DNA of 64,000 nt from Autumnicola sp041679265 (GCF_041679265.1 NZ_JBGFSM010000003.1:248001-312000), one strand, 5' to 3'. Shown: positions 44,026 through 53,384, counted from the stretch's first letter. The notes: generated by a model from the letters alone, not told the origin. Translations and numbers: made by a program.

Positions 44026-46389
44026 ATGAAAATAAAATTATCAATATTATTATTTCTTCAAATAACAATAAACGTAACTGCCCAGACAGCAAATCTAACC
44101 GAAGAGAATGTAGATAACTGGCCGGAGCGTGAATATAATCTAATTATAGATTATGAAACAGTCAACTATACTGGAAAAGAGGTAAAGGCGATGACCATTA
44201 ACGGTGGTATTCCCGGGCCTAACTTAGAATTCACAGAAGGGGAATTTGCAATTATTAATGTAACCAACAATATGGATGAAGAAACATCGGTACATTGGCA
44301 CGGGTTGATATTGCCTAATTTTTACGATGGAGTGCCTTACCTAACCACACCTCCCATACAGCCAGGGGAAACATTTCAATATAAGTTTGCTCTAAAACAA
44401 TCTGGAACTTATTGGTATCATTCTCATACTGGATTACAAGAACAGCGAGGCGTTTACGGGTCTATTCAAATAAACCCCCAACAAACCGAGTTAGAATATG
44501 ACGAAGACTTAGTTCTAGTATTGTCCGATTGGATGGACGAAAATCCAAAGTCACAATTGAAGAATCTGAAGCGAGGTAATGAATGGTATCTCATCAAAAA
44601 AAATCAAGTACAAAGTTGGGATAAGGTTATTGCTAAAGGTGCTACTGGTGCTAAGTTGAAAATGATGTGGCAACGTATGCCCGATATGGCCATCCTTGAT
44701 AACTACTATGACCTGTTCTTTATAAACGGAAAGGCCGAACAGCAATATCCAGAATTTCAACCTGGAGAAAGGGTACGCTTGCGCTTTGTAAACGCTGCAG
44801 CTGCATCCTATTTCTGGCTTACGTTTGGAGGAGAAGACCCATTGTTGGTCTCAGCAGATGGATTGGATGTGGTTCCCGTAAAGAAAAACAAAACCCTTAT
44901 TGGTGTTGCCGAAACCTATGACTTTATAGTAACGATTCCGGATAACGGAAAACTTGAAATTCGTGCCACATCCCAGGATGGATCGGGGCAGGCTTCTGCC
45001 TATTTGGGAACCGGCGAAATTTTACAGGCGCCTATTGTACCGAAACCAGATTTGATTAAGCAGATGAAGGAAATGATGTCAATGGGTATGAAAATGGGTG
45101 CGCCTGCCGCAAAATTCAATCCTTCAAAAAATGATTCTATCAAAAAAATGAAGAAATATGCGATGGAGATGGATGGAATGCAAATGGATATGAAAGATGA
45201 TAAAATGAAGCACGATAAAATGATGAATATGAAGAAGGATTCTAGCAAAATGGACCACGACAAAATGAATCACGGCGATATGCAGATGCAGAATGAAAAA
45301 ATGGAAATGAAAGACGGGATGAAAATGGGTTATATGGTACCACAAGAAAAAGTGATTGGCGACAATAAGAAAACGGGTGGTAACCCCGAGTTCAATTATA
45401 ACTATTTAAAAGCTCCCGGAAAGACCGAATTTGAAAATGGAAAACCCATACGCGAAATGCTGTTCAACCTGACCGGAAATATGAACCGTTACGTATGGTC
45501 CATCAACGGCGTACCTCTTTCTGAAACTGATAAAATAAAGATTAACCAAGGGGAAGTAGTACGCATCACTTTGAATAATATGACAATGATGCACCACCCA
45601 ATGCACTTACACGGGCATTTTTTTAGGGTACTAAATGAAAATGGCGAGCGAAGTCCATTAAAACATACAGTAAATGTAGCTCCAATGCAAAAAGTAGTAA
45701 TTGAATTTGATGCTAATGAAACCGGGGACTGGTTTTTCCATTGCCACATACTTTATCATTTAAATGCGGGAATGGCCAGAGTTTTTAGTTATGATACCCC
45801 GCGTGATAAACGATTAAAAGGGTATCCTTTATCAAATTTGACTACTGAGGCAGACCATATGTGGACTTGGGGCGAAGTAACAGCAGCCAGCCATATGACT
45901 GAACTGTTCCTAACCGCAACCAATATACGCAATCAGTTTATCGCTAGGGCAGAATATGGATGGAATGAAAACCTTGAAGCCGAAATTACTTATGAACGTT
46001 GGCTAAATAGTTACTTTCGGGTGTTTGGTGGGGTAAACCTGGAAAATGAAATGAAAGATAGTCTTGATGAGCTTTCCACCACGGGAGTGGTGGGTGTACG
46101 TTACCTTTTGCCTTTACTTGTAGATGCTGATTTACGTATAGATAATAAGTTACGCCCACAGATAAGCCTCTCTACAGCTACAATGGTTACACGCCATATT
46201 GCTCTCTATGGAGAATATGAATATCAAATGGATTTTGGTTGGGTAAACGATTTCGAAGCCGGGACAAAATTTGAAGAAGAAACTACGTGGCAGGTTGGTT
46301 TAGAATATGTATTAGGAAGAAACTTTTCCATAATGGGAAGCTACGATAACCGTTTTGGTATGGGTGGCGGGCTTTCCGCAAGGTTTTAA
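44026..46389 (+). CDS. Multicopper oxidase (CopA/PcoA-like) fused to a CopB-like outer-membrane domain
   Basis: 787 residues. Signal peptide (1-19). Copper ligands: HWH at 90-92, HSH at 132-134, HHPMHLHGH at 523-531, HCH at 572-574 with Met 583 as axial ligand. Residues about 347-438 are a Met-rich linker (MEMDGMQMDMKDDKMKHDKM and repeats), as in CopA copper storage. From about 605 the chain changes to a CopB-like barrel: WTWGEVTAASHMTELF, YERWLNSYFRVFGG, VGVRYLLPLLVDADLRI, ending GLSARF. Known: oxidises Cu(I) to Cu(II); CopB sits in the outer membrane. Inference: the fusion displays the oxidase at the outer membrane. Confidence 0.92.
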   Translation: MKIKLSILLFLQITINVTAQTANLTEENVDNWPEREYNLIIDYETVNYTGKEVKAMTINGGIPGPNLEFTEGEFAIINVTNNMDEETSVHWHGLILPNFYDGVPYLTTPPIQPGETFQYKFALKQSGTYWYHSHTGLQEQRGVYGSIQINPQQTELEYDEDLVLVLSDWMDENPKSQLKNLKRGNEWYLIKKNQVQSWDKVIAKGATGAKLKMMWQRMPDMAILDNYYDLFFINGKAEQQYPEFQPGERVRLRFVNAAAASYFWLTFGGEDPLLVSADGLDVVPVKKNKTLIGVAETYDFIVTIPDNGKLEIRATSQDGSGQASAYLGTGEILQAPIVPKPDLIKQMKEMMSMGMKMGAPAAKFNPSKNDSIKKMKKYAMEMDGMQMDMKDDKMKHDKMMNMKKDSSKMDHDKMNHGDMQMQNEKMEMKDGMKMGYMVPQEKVIGDNKKTGGNPEFNYNYLKAPGKTEFENGKPIREMLFNLTGNMNRYVWSINGVPLSETDKIKINQGEVVRITLNNMTMMHHPMHLHGHFFRVLNENGERSPLKHTVNVAPMQKVVIEFDANETGDWFFHCHILYHLNAGMARVFSYDTPRDKRLKGYPLSNLTTEADHMWTWGEVTAASHMTELFLTATNIRNQFIARAEYGWNENLEAEITYERWLNSYFRVFGGVNLENEMKDSLDELSTTGVVGVRYLLPLLVDADLRIDNKLRPQISLSTATMVTRHIALYGEYEYQMDFGWVNDFEAGTKFEEETTWQVGLEYVLGRNFSIMGSYDNRFGMGGGLSARF

Positions 46390-46624
46390 TAAGAAACTAT
46401 GATGATTTATGAGTTGCATTGATTGTTATTGTTGAGAGTAGTTATCCTTTATTATTTCTTAAAGACTGGAAGAAATAATAAAAAATGATCTGAGAATTCT
46501 GGATGAAAAAATGCGCAAGGAGAAATTCCATAAGAAACATATCAGACCATAGCTCAAATATCAAAAAGAATGATAAAATATATTTTGGAATCTGAACACC
46601 TAATGTTAATAAACAATTAATGAA

Positions 46625-47161
46625 ATGAAAAACGTATTGATAGTATCCATAGCTATAATGTTGTTTTTTTTGAGTGTAAGCTGCAAAGAAAAAACAACTG
46701 TTGAAGTGAATACCCCTGAGGAGGTAAAAAAGGAAGAAAAAAAGACACCTGATGTTGCCGATCAGGATTTTATTGATGGTATGACTGGCAAAATATGGCA
46801 TAATTACTTAGAAATAAAAATGGCATTAACAAATGCGGATGTCAGTCAGGCAAAAAAAATTTCCAATAGTATGGCCAGTTCTTTTAGTGAAGAAAAATCT
46901 GAAATGAAAAGTATTGCTGAAAAAATTGCAGAAACAAACGACATTGAGAAACAACGTGAGCTCTTTGATCAATTCACGGAAAAAGTAGGTCCTATGTTTG
47001 AAGATGCCCTCTCTGGAGGTACCATTTATAAAAAATTCTGTCCCATGGCTTTCAACAACAAAGGAGCATACTGGTATGCTGATATTGCGGAAATTTCTAA
47101 TCCTTATTTCGGTGATAAAATGCCCAATTGCGGTTCAGTAAAAAAAACAATTTCTAAATAA
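46625..47161 (+). CDS. DUF3347 lipoprotein
   Basis: 178 residues. Lipobox FLSVSCKEK; Lys/Glu linker to about 42; DUF3347 helical bundle; C-terminal CPMAFNNKGAYWYADI and SNPYFGDKMPNCG. It is 235 bp below the oxidase, with a 28-bp gap to the next DUF3347 gene. Same domain as in CusB and at 9256. Periplasm-facing; metal binding by the CPM and late Cys is inference. Confidence 0.84.
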   Translation: MKNVLIVSIAIMLFFLSVSCKEKTTVEVNTPEEVKKEEKKTPDVADQDFIDGMTGKIWHNYLEIKMALTNADVSQAKKISNSMASSFSEEKSEMKSIAEKIAETNDIEKQRELFDQFTEKVGPMFEDALSGGTIYKKFCPMAFNNKGAYWYADIAEISNPYFGDKMPNCGSVKKTISK

Positions 47162-47189
47162 TTAATAACTCTAAAAATTAACGAAGAAT

Positions 47190-47792
47190 ATGAAACGATT
47201 AAGAAAACTTTCAGGAACACTTGCCCTAGTCTTAATATCACTTACAGCATATAGCTGTAAAGATAACACCAACCCAGATTCGGTCTCTAAACCAATGTCT
47301 AATGAAATGCATCAAGAAACTGAAACGAAAGATTCAGAAAGAATAATGAATAATTCACAAAACAACAAGGCTACAGATCAAATTATTGACTCTTATCTAA
47401 AAATTAAAAATGCTTTGGTTGCAGATAATCAAGAAAATGCTGCCATGGCTGGAGGTGATTTAGTTGCCATTTTTGAAGATTTTGATAAGAGTAATTATTC
47501 TTCAGAAGAACAACAGGAATTGGCTGATATTATTGAAGATGCAAAGGAACACGCAGAGCATATTTCAGAGAGCCCTATAGGACATCAGAGGGAACATTTT
47601 GATATTTTAAGCAAAGATGTCATAGATATGATAGGTATTACCGGAACTAATAAAAAGCTATATCAGGATTTTTGTCCAATGTACAATGACAATAAAGGCG
47701 CACAATGGTTGAGCGCAACTCAAGAAATCAGAAACCCTTATATGGGAAGTAAAATGATGGATTGTGGAAAAGTGCAAAAAGAGATTAATTAA
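47190..47792 (+). CDS. DUF3347 lipoprotein, second tandem copy
   Basis: 200 residues. Lipobox LTAYSCKDN, a 50-residue polar linker, then DUF3347: QIIDSYLKIKNALVADNQEN, FDILSKDVIDMIGITGTNKK, and the end FCPMYNDNKGAQWLSAT...NPYMGSKMMDCG. Its stop abuts the next start (47793). It differs from the upstream copy over most of its length, so the duplication is old. Confidence 0.84.
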   Translation: MKRLRKLSGTLALVLISLTAYSCKDNTNPDSVSKPMSNEMHQETETKDSERIMNNSQNNKATDQIIDSYLKIKNALVADNQENAAMAGGDLVAIFEDFDKSNYSSEEQQELADIIEDAKEHAEHISESPIGHQREHFDILSKDVIDMIGITGTNKKLYQDFCPMYNDNKGAQWLSATQEIRNPYMGSKMMDCGKVQKEIN

Positions 47793-48245
47793 ATGAAGAT
47801 TGTCAAAATCAGTGCACTGATTTTGTTAGTTGCTTTGGTGGGTATCCAGTTTGTGCCCACCAAGCGCAACCAAAGTAACACTGTGCCCAAAACCGATTTT
47901 ATGTTGGTAAATAATGTCCCACAAAAGATACAGGATAAAATATTGGTGTCATGTTATGATTGCCATAGTAACAATACTGAATATCCGTGGTACAATAAAA
48001 TACAACCTGTGGCCTGGTTTCTGGAAGATCATATCAAAGAAGGAAAATCGGAATTAAATTTTAATATGTGGGGCGAGCTTTCTGAAAGGAGAAAAAACAG
48101 TAAACTCCGATCAATCATCAGTCAGATAGAAGATGATGAAATGCCATTGGACTCTTATACTTTTATTCATAGTGATGCAAAGCTTTCACAAAGCGAAAAA
48201 GATGAAATTATTAAGTACATGGTAGAATTAAAAAATAGTTTATAG
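47793..48245 (+). CDS. Haem-binding domain protein (single CXXCH cytochrome)
   Basis: 150 residues. N-terminal membrane helix (ISALILLVALVGIQFV), then VSCYDCHSNNTEYPWYNKIQ with the haem c motif C-x-x-C-H at about 51-57 and the family-typical PVAWFLEDHIKEGKSELNF. Known: these periplasmic domains bind haem c; partners vary. Here it may take electrons from copper oxidation by the MCO. Direct abutment to DUF3347 suggests translational coupling. Confidence 0.85.
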   Translation: MKIVKISALILLVALVGIQFVPTKRNQSNTVPKTDFMLVNNVPQKIQDKILVSCYDCHSNNTEYPWYNKIQPVAWFLEDHIKEGKSELNFNMWGELSERRKNSKLRSIISQIEDDEMPLDSYTFIHSDAKLSQSEKDEIIKYMVELKNSL

Positions 48246-48391
48246 AAAATTTTAGCTAAAGGGACATTTTAAAAGGTAAATACTGGGAATTTGATTTTTA
48301 AAAAATAAATGAATGTCTCAAAAAAAGAGAAGGATTTTTTCATAATTGGTTAGTTAGTTGATCTTTTCTTTTGGCGATACATTTAAAAAGT

Positions 48392-48451
48392 CCTGTAAGG
48401 GAAGGGTATTCTTAATTTAATTAGTTAAAAAAAGTCCCTTCCCTTGTCAGG
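48392..48451 (+). repeat. Long imperfect inverted repeat
   Basis: CCTGTAAGGGAAGGG (48392-48406) and CCCTTCCCTTGTCAGG (48436-48451) pair over 15 bp with one bulge around a 29-nt AT-rich loop. No T-tract follows. It ends 18 bp before the small frame at 48470. It may be a remnant end of an inserted segment or an mRNA structure. Confidence 0.55.
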
Positions 48452-48469
48452 CCAAAAATAAAAAATAAG

Positions 48470-48580
48470 ATGAAGGATAGCTGTAAGACAGGGAATGGAG
48501 AAAGGCATAAGAATAGTGGTTTCAAAAAATGGTTCAATTATACCATTTTCTCCATTATAGACATTCTTCTGATAGGTTAG
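48470..48580 (+). CDS. Possible 36-residue peptide
   Basis: MKDSCKTGNGERHKNSGFKK followed by WFNYTIFSIIDILLIG: a polar start with one Cys and a short hydrophobic end, then TAG. The pattern is that of a small membrane peptide cut short; it runs into the glutamate-synthase-like remnant in another frame. It may be a broken gene. No family recognised. Confidence 0.3.
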   Translation: MKDSCKTGNGERHKNSGFKKWFNYTIFSIIDILLIG

Positions 48581-48756
48581 TGGTGGTGGATAAGAAAAAC
48601 AAAGTCGCCAATTACCATAAAAACACCATTGAAGGCTTAAAAGAAATATTGATCTCAATAGGATTTAAGGACAGAAGAGAAATCACAAAAGGAAATATTT
48701 TAAAAAGGATAAACGAAACCGAAAGTAAATCTTTTGGAGAAATTTACAATCATTAA
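48574..48756 (+). pseudogene. C-terminal remnant resembling FMN-binding glutamate synthase
   Basis: The frame reads RLVVVDKKNKVANYHKNTIE, GLKEILISIGFKDRREI, GNILKRINETESKSFGEIYN. The N-Y-H-K-N-T segment followed by a Gly-Leu helix and a Ser-Phe-x-Glu-Ile-Tyr end resembles the tail of FMN-binding glutamate synthase-type proteins. Nothing of the catalytic domains remains upstream, so only about 60 residues survive. The family call rests on this tail alone. Confidence 0.4.
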
Positions 48757-48777
48757 AATTAATGTCATATTTGATCT

Positions 48778-49335
48778 ATGAGTGATTCTAAAGACATAGA
48801 ATATAAAAATGATTTTTATATCCAACTTTTGAATAAAGCCTTACCAACTATGGCAATAATTACAGGTTTTGCAATTTTAAGTCTTTGGGTTCTACCGCAA
48901 TTTAAAGATCTTAAATGGTTGTCTTGGTCAATATTGATATTTGCGTTAATAAAGACATTTTTTATAGTAAGGCTTTCTTTTAACCAATTAACGAAAATAA
49001 TCGGTCAGAGCCATTTGTTAAGTCATATACTTGTTTTGTTCGGGCTACTTATAAGCTTTATCATTTTATCATTTGCCCTAGATTTCACTTCGCTTCAATT
49101 TTTGGATGCTAAAAATTTTAAAGTCAGTTTGGAAAGGGGAACCAGTGGCTATAAAATTTTTTATGAACACCTCTATTTTAGCGCTATTACTTTTTCTTCA
49201 ATAGGCTATGGAGATATCGTACCTACTTCTATTCTTTCCAAAACTTTAGTGATGTTGGAAGTTGGACTAAGATTTTTTGTACTAGTGTTCGGGATAGCTA
49301 ATATTAATCAGATACGTATAAATCAAGATACATAA
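48778..49335 (+). CDS. Two-pore-helix potassium channel-like protein
   Basis: 185 residues, about four to five hydrophobic segments. Seen: FSAITFSSIGYGDIVPTS near 137-154, where SIGYGD is the K+ selectivity filter, between two membrane helices (the last, VMLEVGLRFFVLVFGIANI). The N-terminal part has two extra helices. No RCK domain. Known: the filter passes K+; this protein probably sits in the cytoplasmic membrane as a tetramer. Its stop is 3 bp before the permease start. Why it is in a metal island is unclear. Confidence 0.8.
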   Translation: MSDSKDIEYKNDFYIQLLNKALPTMAIITGFAILSLWVLPQFKDLKWLSWSILIFALIKTFFIVRLSFNQLTKIIGQSHLLSHILVLFGLLISFIILSFALDFTSLQFLDAKNFKVSLERGTSGYKIFYEHLYFSAITFSSIGYGDIVPTSILSKTLVMLEVGLRFFVLVFGIANINQIRINQDT

Positions 49336-49338
49336 TTT

Positions 49339-50565
49339 ATGAATGAATTTTTAAAACAATGGGGCGAGGCCGCCTATACAACCACCGGATTTTTCTGGAT
49401 GGCACTTTGGGCCTTTATTTTAGGATACATTATCAGTAGTATGATCCAGATTTTTGTTACTGAAAAAAGGATGCAAAAATCAATGGGTGAAAATGAATCA
49501 AAGAGCATGCTGCTGGGTACATTCTTCGGTTTTATTAGCAGCTCTTGCAGTTTTGCTGCACTTGCCTCTACAAAATCAATTTTTAAGAAGGGGGCAAGCT
49601 TTGTTTCATCTATTGCGTTTCTCTTAGCATCAACCAACTTGGTTATAGAATTGGGAATCATCATTTCCATTTTTTTGGGCTGGCAATTTGTAGTAGGAGA
49701 ATATGTAGGTGGAATCCTCTTAATCCTCATTTGCTGGATACTTATTCGCATTATAAATCCAAAAAAACTTATTGCAAAAGCTAGAAAAAATTTAGAAAGT
49801 GCAGATGGAGATGATATGGATGATTCCAAAGATTGGAAAAAACAAATTCAAAAGGAGACTAGCTGGGCGAGAGTTGCTAAAAAATACAAGATGGAATGGC
49901 AAATGGTGTGGAAAGATGTGACCGTAGGCTTTACCATTGCCGGTATCGTGGCTGCCTTCGTTCCTGATTCCTTCTTCCAAACGCTTTTTATCAATAGTGG
50001 TCAAGGAAATACAGATTTCACTTTTCTCGAAATTCTGGAACATATTATTGTAGGGCCGGTGGCCGCGTTTTTAACCTTTATTGGATCAATGGGAAATATT
50101 CCTTTGGCTGCGCTACTTTTCGGCAAGGGTGTTAGTTTCGCTGGGGTAATGGCCTTTATTTTTAGTGACCTTGTTGTATTTCCCGTGTTGCGTATAAACG
50201 CCAAATATTATGGCTGGAAAATGTCGATTTTCATAGTATTCCTATTATTTACTGCTTTAATAGGAACATCTTTGGCATTACACTACACATTTGATTTGTT
50301 CAGCATTTTACCAGACCCCTCACAGGTAAAAATTCAAGATAGCGAGTTCTTTAAATTAGATTACACGTTCTTTTTGAACCTAGCTTTTTTAGCTATTTCT
50401 GGTTATTTGATATATCTCGGTTTTTTCAAAAAGAAAGATGTAGAGCATTCTATGAGTGAAATGGCACCTAAAAGCCAATTACTCGAAAGCTTCTTGAAAT
50501 ATGCCGCATTTATTTGTTATGCGTGGTTGACAGGAGGCCTTGCTGTAAAATTTTTTATGGATTAA
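49339..50565 (+). CDS. Permease of the UPF0718/ArsP-like family
   Basis: 408 residues with eight or more membrane helices: FFWMALWAFILGYIISSMIQ near 19, FFGFISSSCSFAALASTKSI near 58 (the Ser-Ser-Cys-Ser motif of this family), and FLTFIGSMGNIPLAALLFGK near 238. A cytoplasmic charged loop lies at about 145-185. Known: family members include ArsP, an exporter of methylated arsenicals, and uncharacterised permeases. No ars genes are nearby, so substrate is unknown. Confidence 0.82.
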   Translation: MNEFLKQWGEAAYTTTGFFWMALWAFILGYIISSMIQIFVTEKRMQKSMGENESKSMLLGTFFGFISSSCSFAALASTKSIFKKGASFVSSIAFLLASTNLVIELGIIISIFLGWQFVVGEYVGGILLILICWILIRIINPKKLIAKARKNLESADGDDMDDSKDWKKQIQKETSWARVAKKYKMEWQMVWKDVTVGFTIAGIVAAFVPDSFFQTLFINSGQGNTDFTFLEILEHIIVGPVAAFLTFIGSMGNIPLAALLFGKGVSFAGVMAFIFSDLVVFPVLRINAKYYGWKMSIFIVFLLFTALIGTSLALHYTFDLFSILPDPSQVKIQDSEFFKLDYTFFLNLAFLAISGYLIYLGFFKKKDVEHSMSEMAPKSQLLESFLKYAAFICYAWLTGGLAVKFFMD

Positions 50566-50590
50566 TTTATTTGTTATCCTCAATCCAACT

Positions 50591-51288
50591 ATAGTTAAAA
50601 GAAAAATAGCATTAAAAATCAGAAAAGCACATCGTTACTTGGGGATCTTTTTTGGGACACAGTTCTTAATGTGGACGGTTATCGGGAAATATTTCAGTTG
50701 GACAAACATTGAAGAGATACACGATGATTATTAAAAACAAAACAAACTGCTTTTTCAAATTTATTAGGCATATCACAATTAAAGATTGAGCGAACCATAC
50801 AATCGTTAGAACTATTGGAAATTGCTGATCACCCATATTATTGGCTAAATCAAACATCATTGTACATTGCCAATACAGGAAATTATAAAAAAGAAATTAG
50901 TAAAGAAGAGGCACAAGAAGTAGCGAGTAGATATATGCTGAAAAATCTAAAAATAAAAAGTGATAACCGAATTGAAAAAGTTGATTTCCACCACGAATAC
51001 CGTGGACGGCCATTACCCGTGCATGAGATTTCAAAGGATTTAAAAGCTTATGTCGCGGTTGAAAACGGAACTTTTCAAACAGTACGTCACAGGAAATGCC
51101 GCTGGTTTGATTTTTTATGGATGACTCATACAATGGATTATCCAGGTAGGGATAATTTCAATTCCATATTATTACGCTCTTTTTCTCTCTTGGGATTGAT
51201 CACGGTATTAAGTGGGTTTCTTCTTTTGTATGCAAACTCACCTTCAATACGAAAAGTCAAAAAACAAATTTTTAATAATCAACTATAA
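50591..51288 (+). pseudogene. PepSY-domain membrane protein, start codon lost and frameshifted
   Basis: From 50591 the frame gives VKRKIALKIRKAHRYLGIFF, close to the intact gene at 17882 (VKRKTALKIRQAHRYLGIFI), but ATG is ATA and a stop comes at 50732-50734. One base change of frame gives the rest: IADHPYYWLNQTS, FHHEYRGRPLPV, FDFLWMTHTMDYPGRDN and a final helix LGLITVLSGFLLLY. The ATG at 50815 could still express the 157-residue C-terminal part. No SusC/SusD is next to it, so it is a leftover copy. Confidence 0.85.
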
Positions 51289-51300
51289 AACAACTAGGCA

Positions 51301-51846
51301 ATGAATTCAAAAGAAAAAAAACAGAATGGAATGAGGAAAGCTAACTATGGTAGATTTATGGCTATGCTTGGCCTCTCATTTATAGCAATGTATATAACAA
51401 TGTATATGAATACCTATGAATGGGATCATGTATGGTTTAGTCTTACCAGATTTTACATGACTTGTTTGGGAATTGCTGCAATGGCCGTAATTATGCTTTC
51501 TTTAATGTTAGGCATGTATAAAAACCGAAAAAAGAATATAGCGATTTATGTAGGTAGTTTACTACTTTTCATTAGCGCATTAGGATTAGTAAGAGCACAA
51601 AGCCCCATTATTGGAGATGTATTGTGGATGAAAGCCATGATCCCCCACCACTCAATTGCTATTATGACTAGCAAAAGAGCTGATATTCAGGATCCTGAAG
51701 CAAAAAAGTTAGCAAAGGAGATTATTGAGGCCCAAGAAAGAGAAATAGCTCAAATGAAAAAGATATTTATCGTCTTGAAAATGAGGGGAAATAAAATTTA
51801 TATAGTCCTAATATATCTTTTCTCTACAGACAAAAATAGATTTTAA
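51301..51846 (+). CDS. DUF305 membrane protein with probable C-terminal frameshift
   Basis: 181 residues as read. Three membrane helices (about 17-37, 48-70, 78-97) then the DUF305 core with MKAMIPHHSIAIMTSKRADI, the conserved Met and His-His, and AQEREIAQMKK. After 51760 the sequence is unlike the family; adding one base at 51761-51766 gives MIYRLENEGK and a stop at 51794, a normal DUF305 end. Known: DUF305 proteins accompany copper-resistance genes. Met/His residues suggest Cu binding. Last gene before the integrase. Confidence 0.8.
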   Translation: MNSKEKKQNGMRKANYGRFMAMLGLSFIAMYITMYMNTYEWDHVWFSLTRFYMTCLGIAAMAVIMLSLMLGMYKNRKKNIAIYVGSLLLFISALGLVRAQSPIIGDVLWMKAMIPHHSIAIMTSKRADIQDPEAKKLAKEIIEAQEREIAQMKKIFIVLKMRGNKIYIVLIYLFSTDKNRF

Positions 51847-51874
51847 TTAATCACTTTATTTAGTTTTTCAAATA

Positions 51875-53206
51875 CTAAAAATTGATTACACTGTCTAATG
51901 CCTCATCCGCATCTTTATGTATGAAGTTTGCCTGATAATTCAAAGTAGTTTTTAAATCACTATGTCTATATAACTTTTGAAGCATCAATGGATGAATCCT
52001 GTCTCCGGCGATATTTCCAAAACTGTGTCTGGCAATATGATTCGATAATGTTTTTTTGATACCACAGAGTTTTGAAATTCTTTTTAAATATTTATTAAGA
52101 AGTTTCGTAGTACTCTTAGTTCGTATATAAATTTTTTCAGGTTGCTTCGGATCTACCTGGCTTAAAAATGGAAATACGTATCCATTATTAAATTTTTCAT
52201 CTGGTCTATAATAATCAATAATGATCTTTGCCTTATCGGGGATTTTTAGACTTAATGGCTTACCATTTTTATCCATGATATAGTATAAACGGTTATCCTT
52301 AAAATCTGACCATTTTAATTTAATAACGTCAGATATTCGCATGCCAGCAAAATAAAATGAAAATAACCAAATATTATGTGTGTGCCAAATTGTGGAAAAC
52401 CTCTCTAACTCTAATGATTCTATTTTCTCAATTTCCTCGATATTCAATCCGATTTTATTTCCTGAACTTATACGAATCTTTTCTTTTTCCCCCGCAAAAG
52501 GATAGTGTTTTTCAGAAATTATTCCTTCTTTAATTGCAATATTGAAGAGGGTTCTAATAAAGATAAGCTGGTTTGTTATGGTTCTTGGTTTTTGATTCAA
52601 ATAGGAATAACAAAAAGTTTTGTACTTTTTCAAAAATGACTCATCAATATCACGGAATTTTAAAGATTTGTTTTTTTTGAAATACTCTACCCCATCCATC
52701 CAGTGATACTCTGACCTTCTAGCATCACTAACACGCTTTAAACGGCGTTGTTTGATCTCTTTAACCACTTGTGACTTTGTCTTAGAATTTTTTACATTTA
52801 AAAATTCCTCTATATTATAAAGAATAGATAATTGTGATTTCGCAACTGAGAAAACACCCCTTTCATATTTAGTATAAATATGTTCAGTGGCTAAAGTAAA
52901 AAATGACTTTGAGCCATTCGGTCCTTTTAATTTTTGTTTTAGTTGCTTCGGTGTAATGCTTTTCTCTGAATTGAAATAAATATCATTTACTTCCGTCAAT
53001 TTTTTCATCAAAAAGTTATTCAACATTTTAGAATTAGGATGAGTTCCTTTTGCTTTACCGGCAACATCATCCCAATCCTTTTCAAAAATATATTGTCCAA
53101 GCCAGACATAGTTAGTTTTATAATTTTCGCTAATTCTTAAAGCGAGGGGGATTGTTCCATCCTTCTTTTTCATATTTTTTCTCAAAACGATCTTTACATT
53201 TGCCAT
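51875..53206 (-). CDS. Tyrosine recombinase (integrase) of the island
   Basis: 443 residues. N-terminal arm-binding domain (KNMKKKDGTIPLALRI), core-binding SAM-like domain (about 95-235) and catalytic domain with AGMRISDVIKLKWSDF (Arg), HIARHSF (His 390, Arg 393), LYRHSDLKTTLNY (His 415, nucleophile Tyr 424). All catalytic residues are present, so it may be active. Known: such Bacteroidota integrases move conjugative or mobilisable elements by site-specific recombination at tRNA 3' ends. Its start lies 179 bp from the tRNA fragment at 53385, the usual layout next to an att site. Confidence 0.93.
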   Translation of the reverse strand: MANVKIVLRKNMKKKDGTIPLALRISENYKTNYVWLGQYIFEKDWDDVAGKAKGTHPNSKMLNNFLMKKLTEVNDIYFNSEKSITPKQLKQKLKGPNGSKSFFTLATEHIYTKYERGVFSVAKSQLSILYNIEEFLNVKNSKTKSQVVKEIKQRRLKRVSDARRSEYHWMDGVEYFKKNKSLKFRDIDESFLKKYKTFCYSYLNQKPRTITNQLIFIRTLFNIAIKEGIISEKHYPFAGEKEKIRISSGNKIGLNIEEIEKIESLELERFSTIWHTHNIWLFSFYFAGMRISDVIKLKWSDFKDNRLYYIMDKNGKPLSLKIPDKAKIIIDYYRPDEKFNNGYVFPFLSQVDPKQPEKIYIRTKSTTKLLNKYLKRISKLCGIKKTLSNHIARHSFGNIAGDRIHPLMLQKLYRHSDLKTTLNYQANFIHKDADEALDSVINF

Positions 53207-53257
53207 AATATTAGGAATTAAAACGTTGTAAGATAATGAATTATATAAAAAAAACTA

Positions 53258-53279
53258 GTACAGAATAAGTACAGAATAA
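53258..53279 (+). repeat. Tandem 11-bp repeat beside the att site
   Basis: AGTACAGAATA occurs twice in direct tandem (53258-53268 and 53269-53279), with a further AGTACAGAAT at 53477-53486 across the tRNA fragment. Integrase arm-type sites are usually short direct repeats flanking the core, so these may be arm sites. Confidence 0.5.
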
Positions 53280-53384
53280 GGTGAATTTAAACCATTTTAA
53301 ACAATATTAAATAAAATTAAAAACGACCTAATTAATTGATTTTCAGTAGTTTTATCGATTTTTAGGTATTCTATAGAATATTTT

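Noticed and set aside
45124..45345. A His-rich minus-strand frame (many HIH/HFH repeats)
   Set aside because: It is the antisense of the Met/Asp/Lys-rich linker of the multicopper oxidase; the repeats come from ATG and GAT codons.
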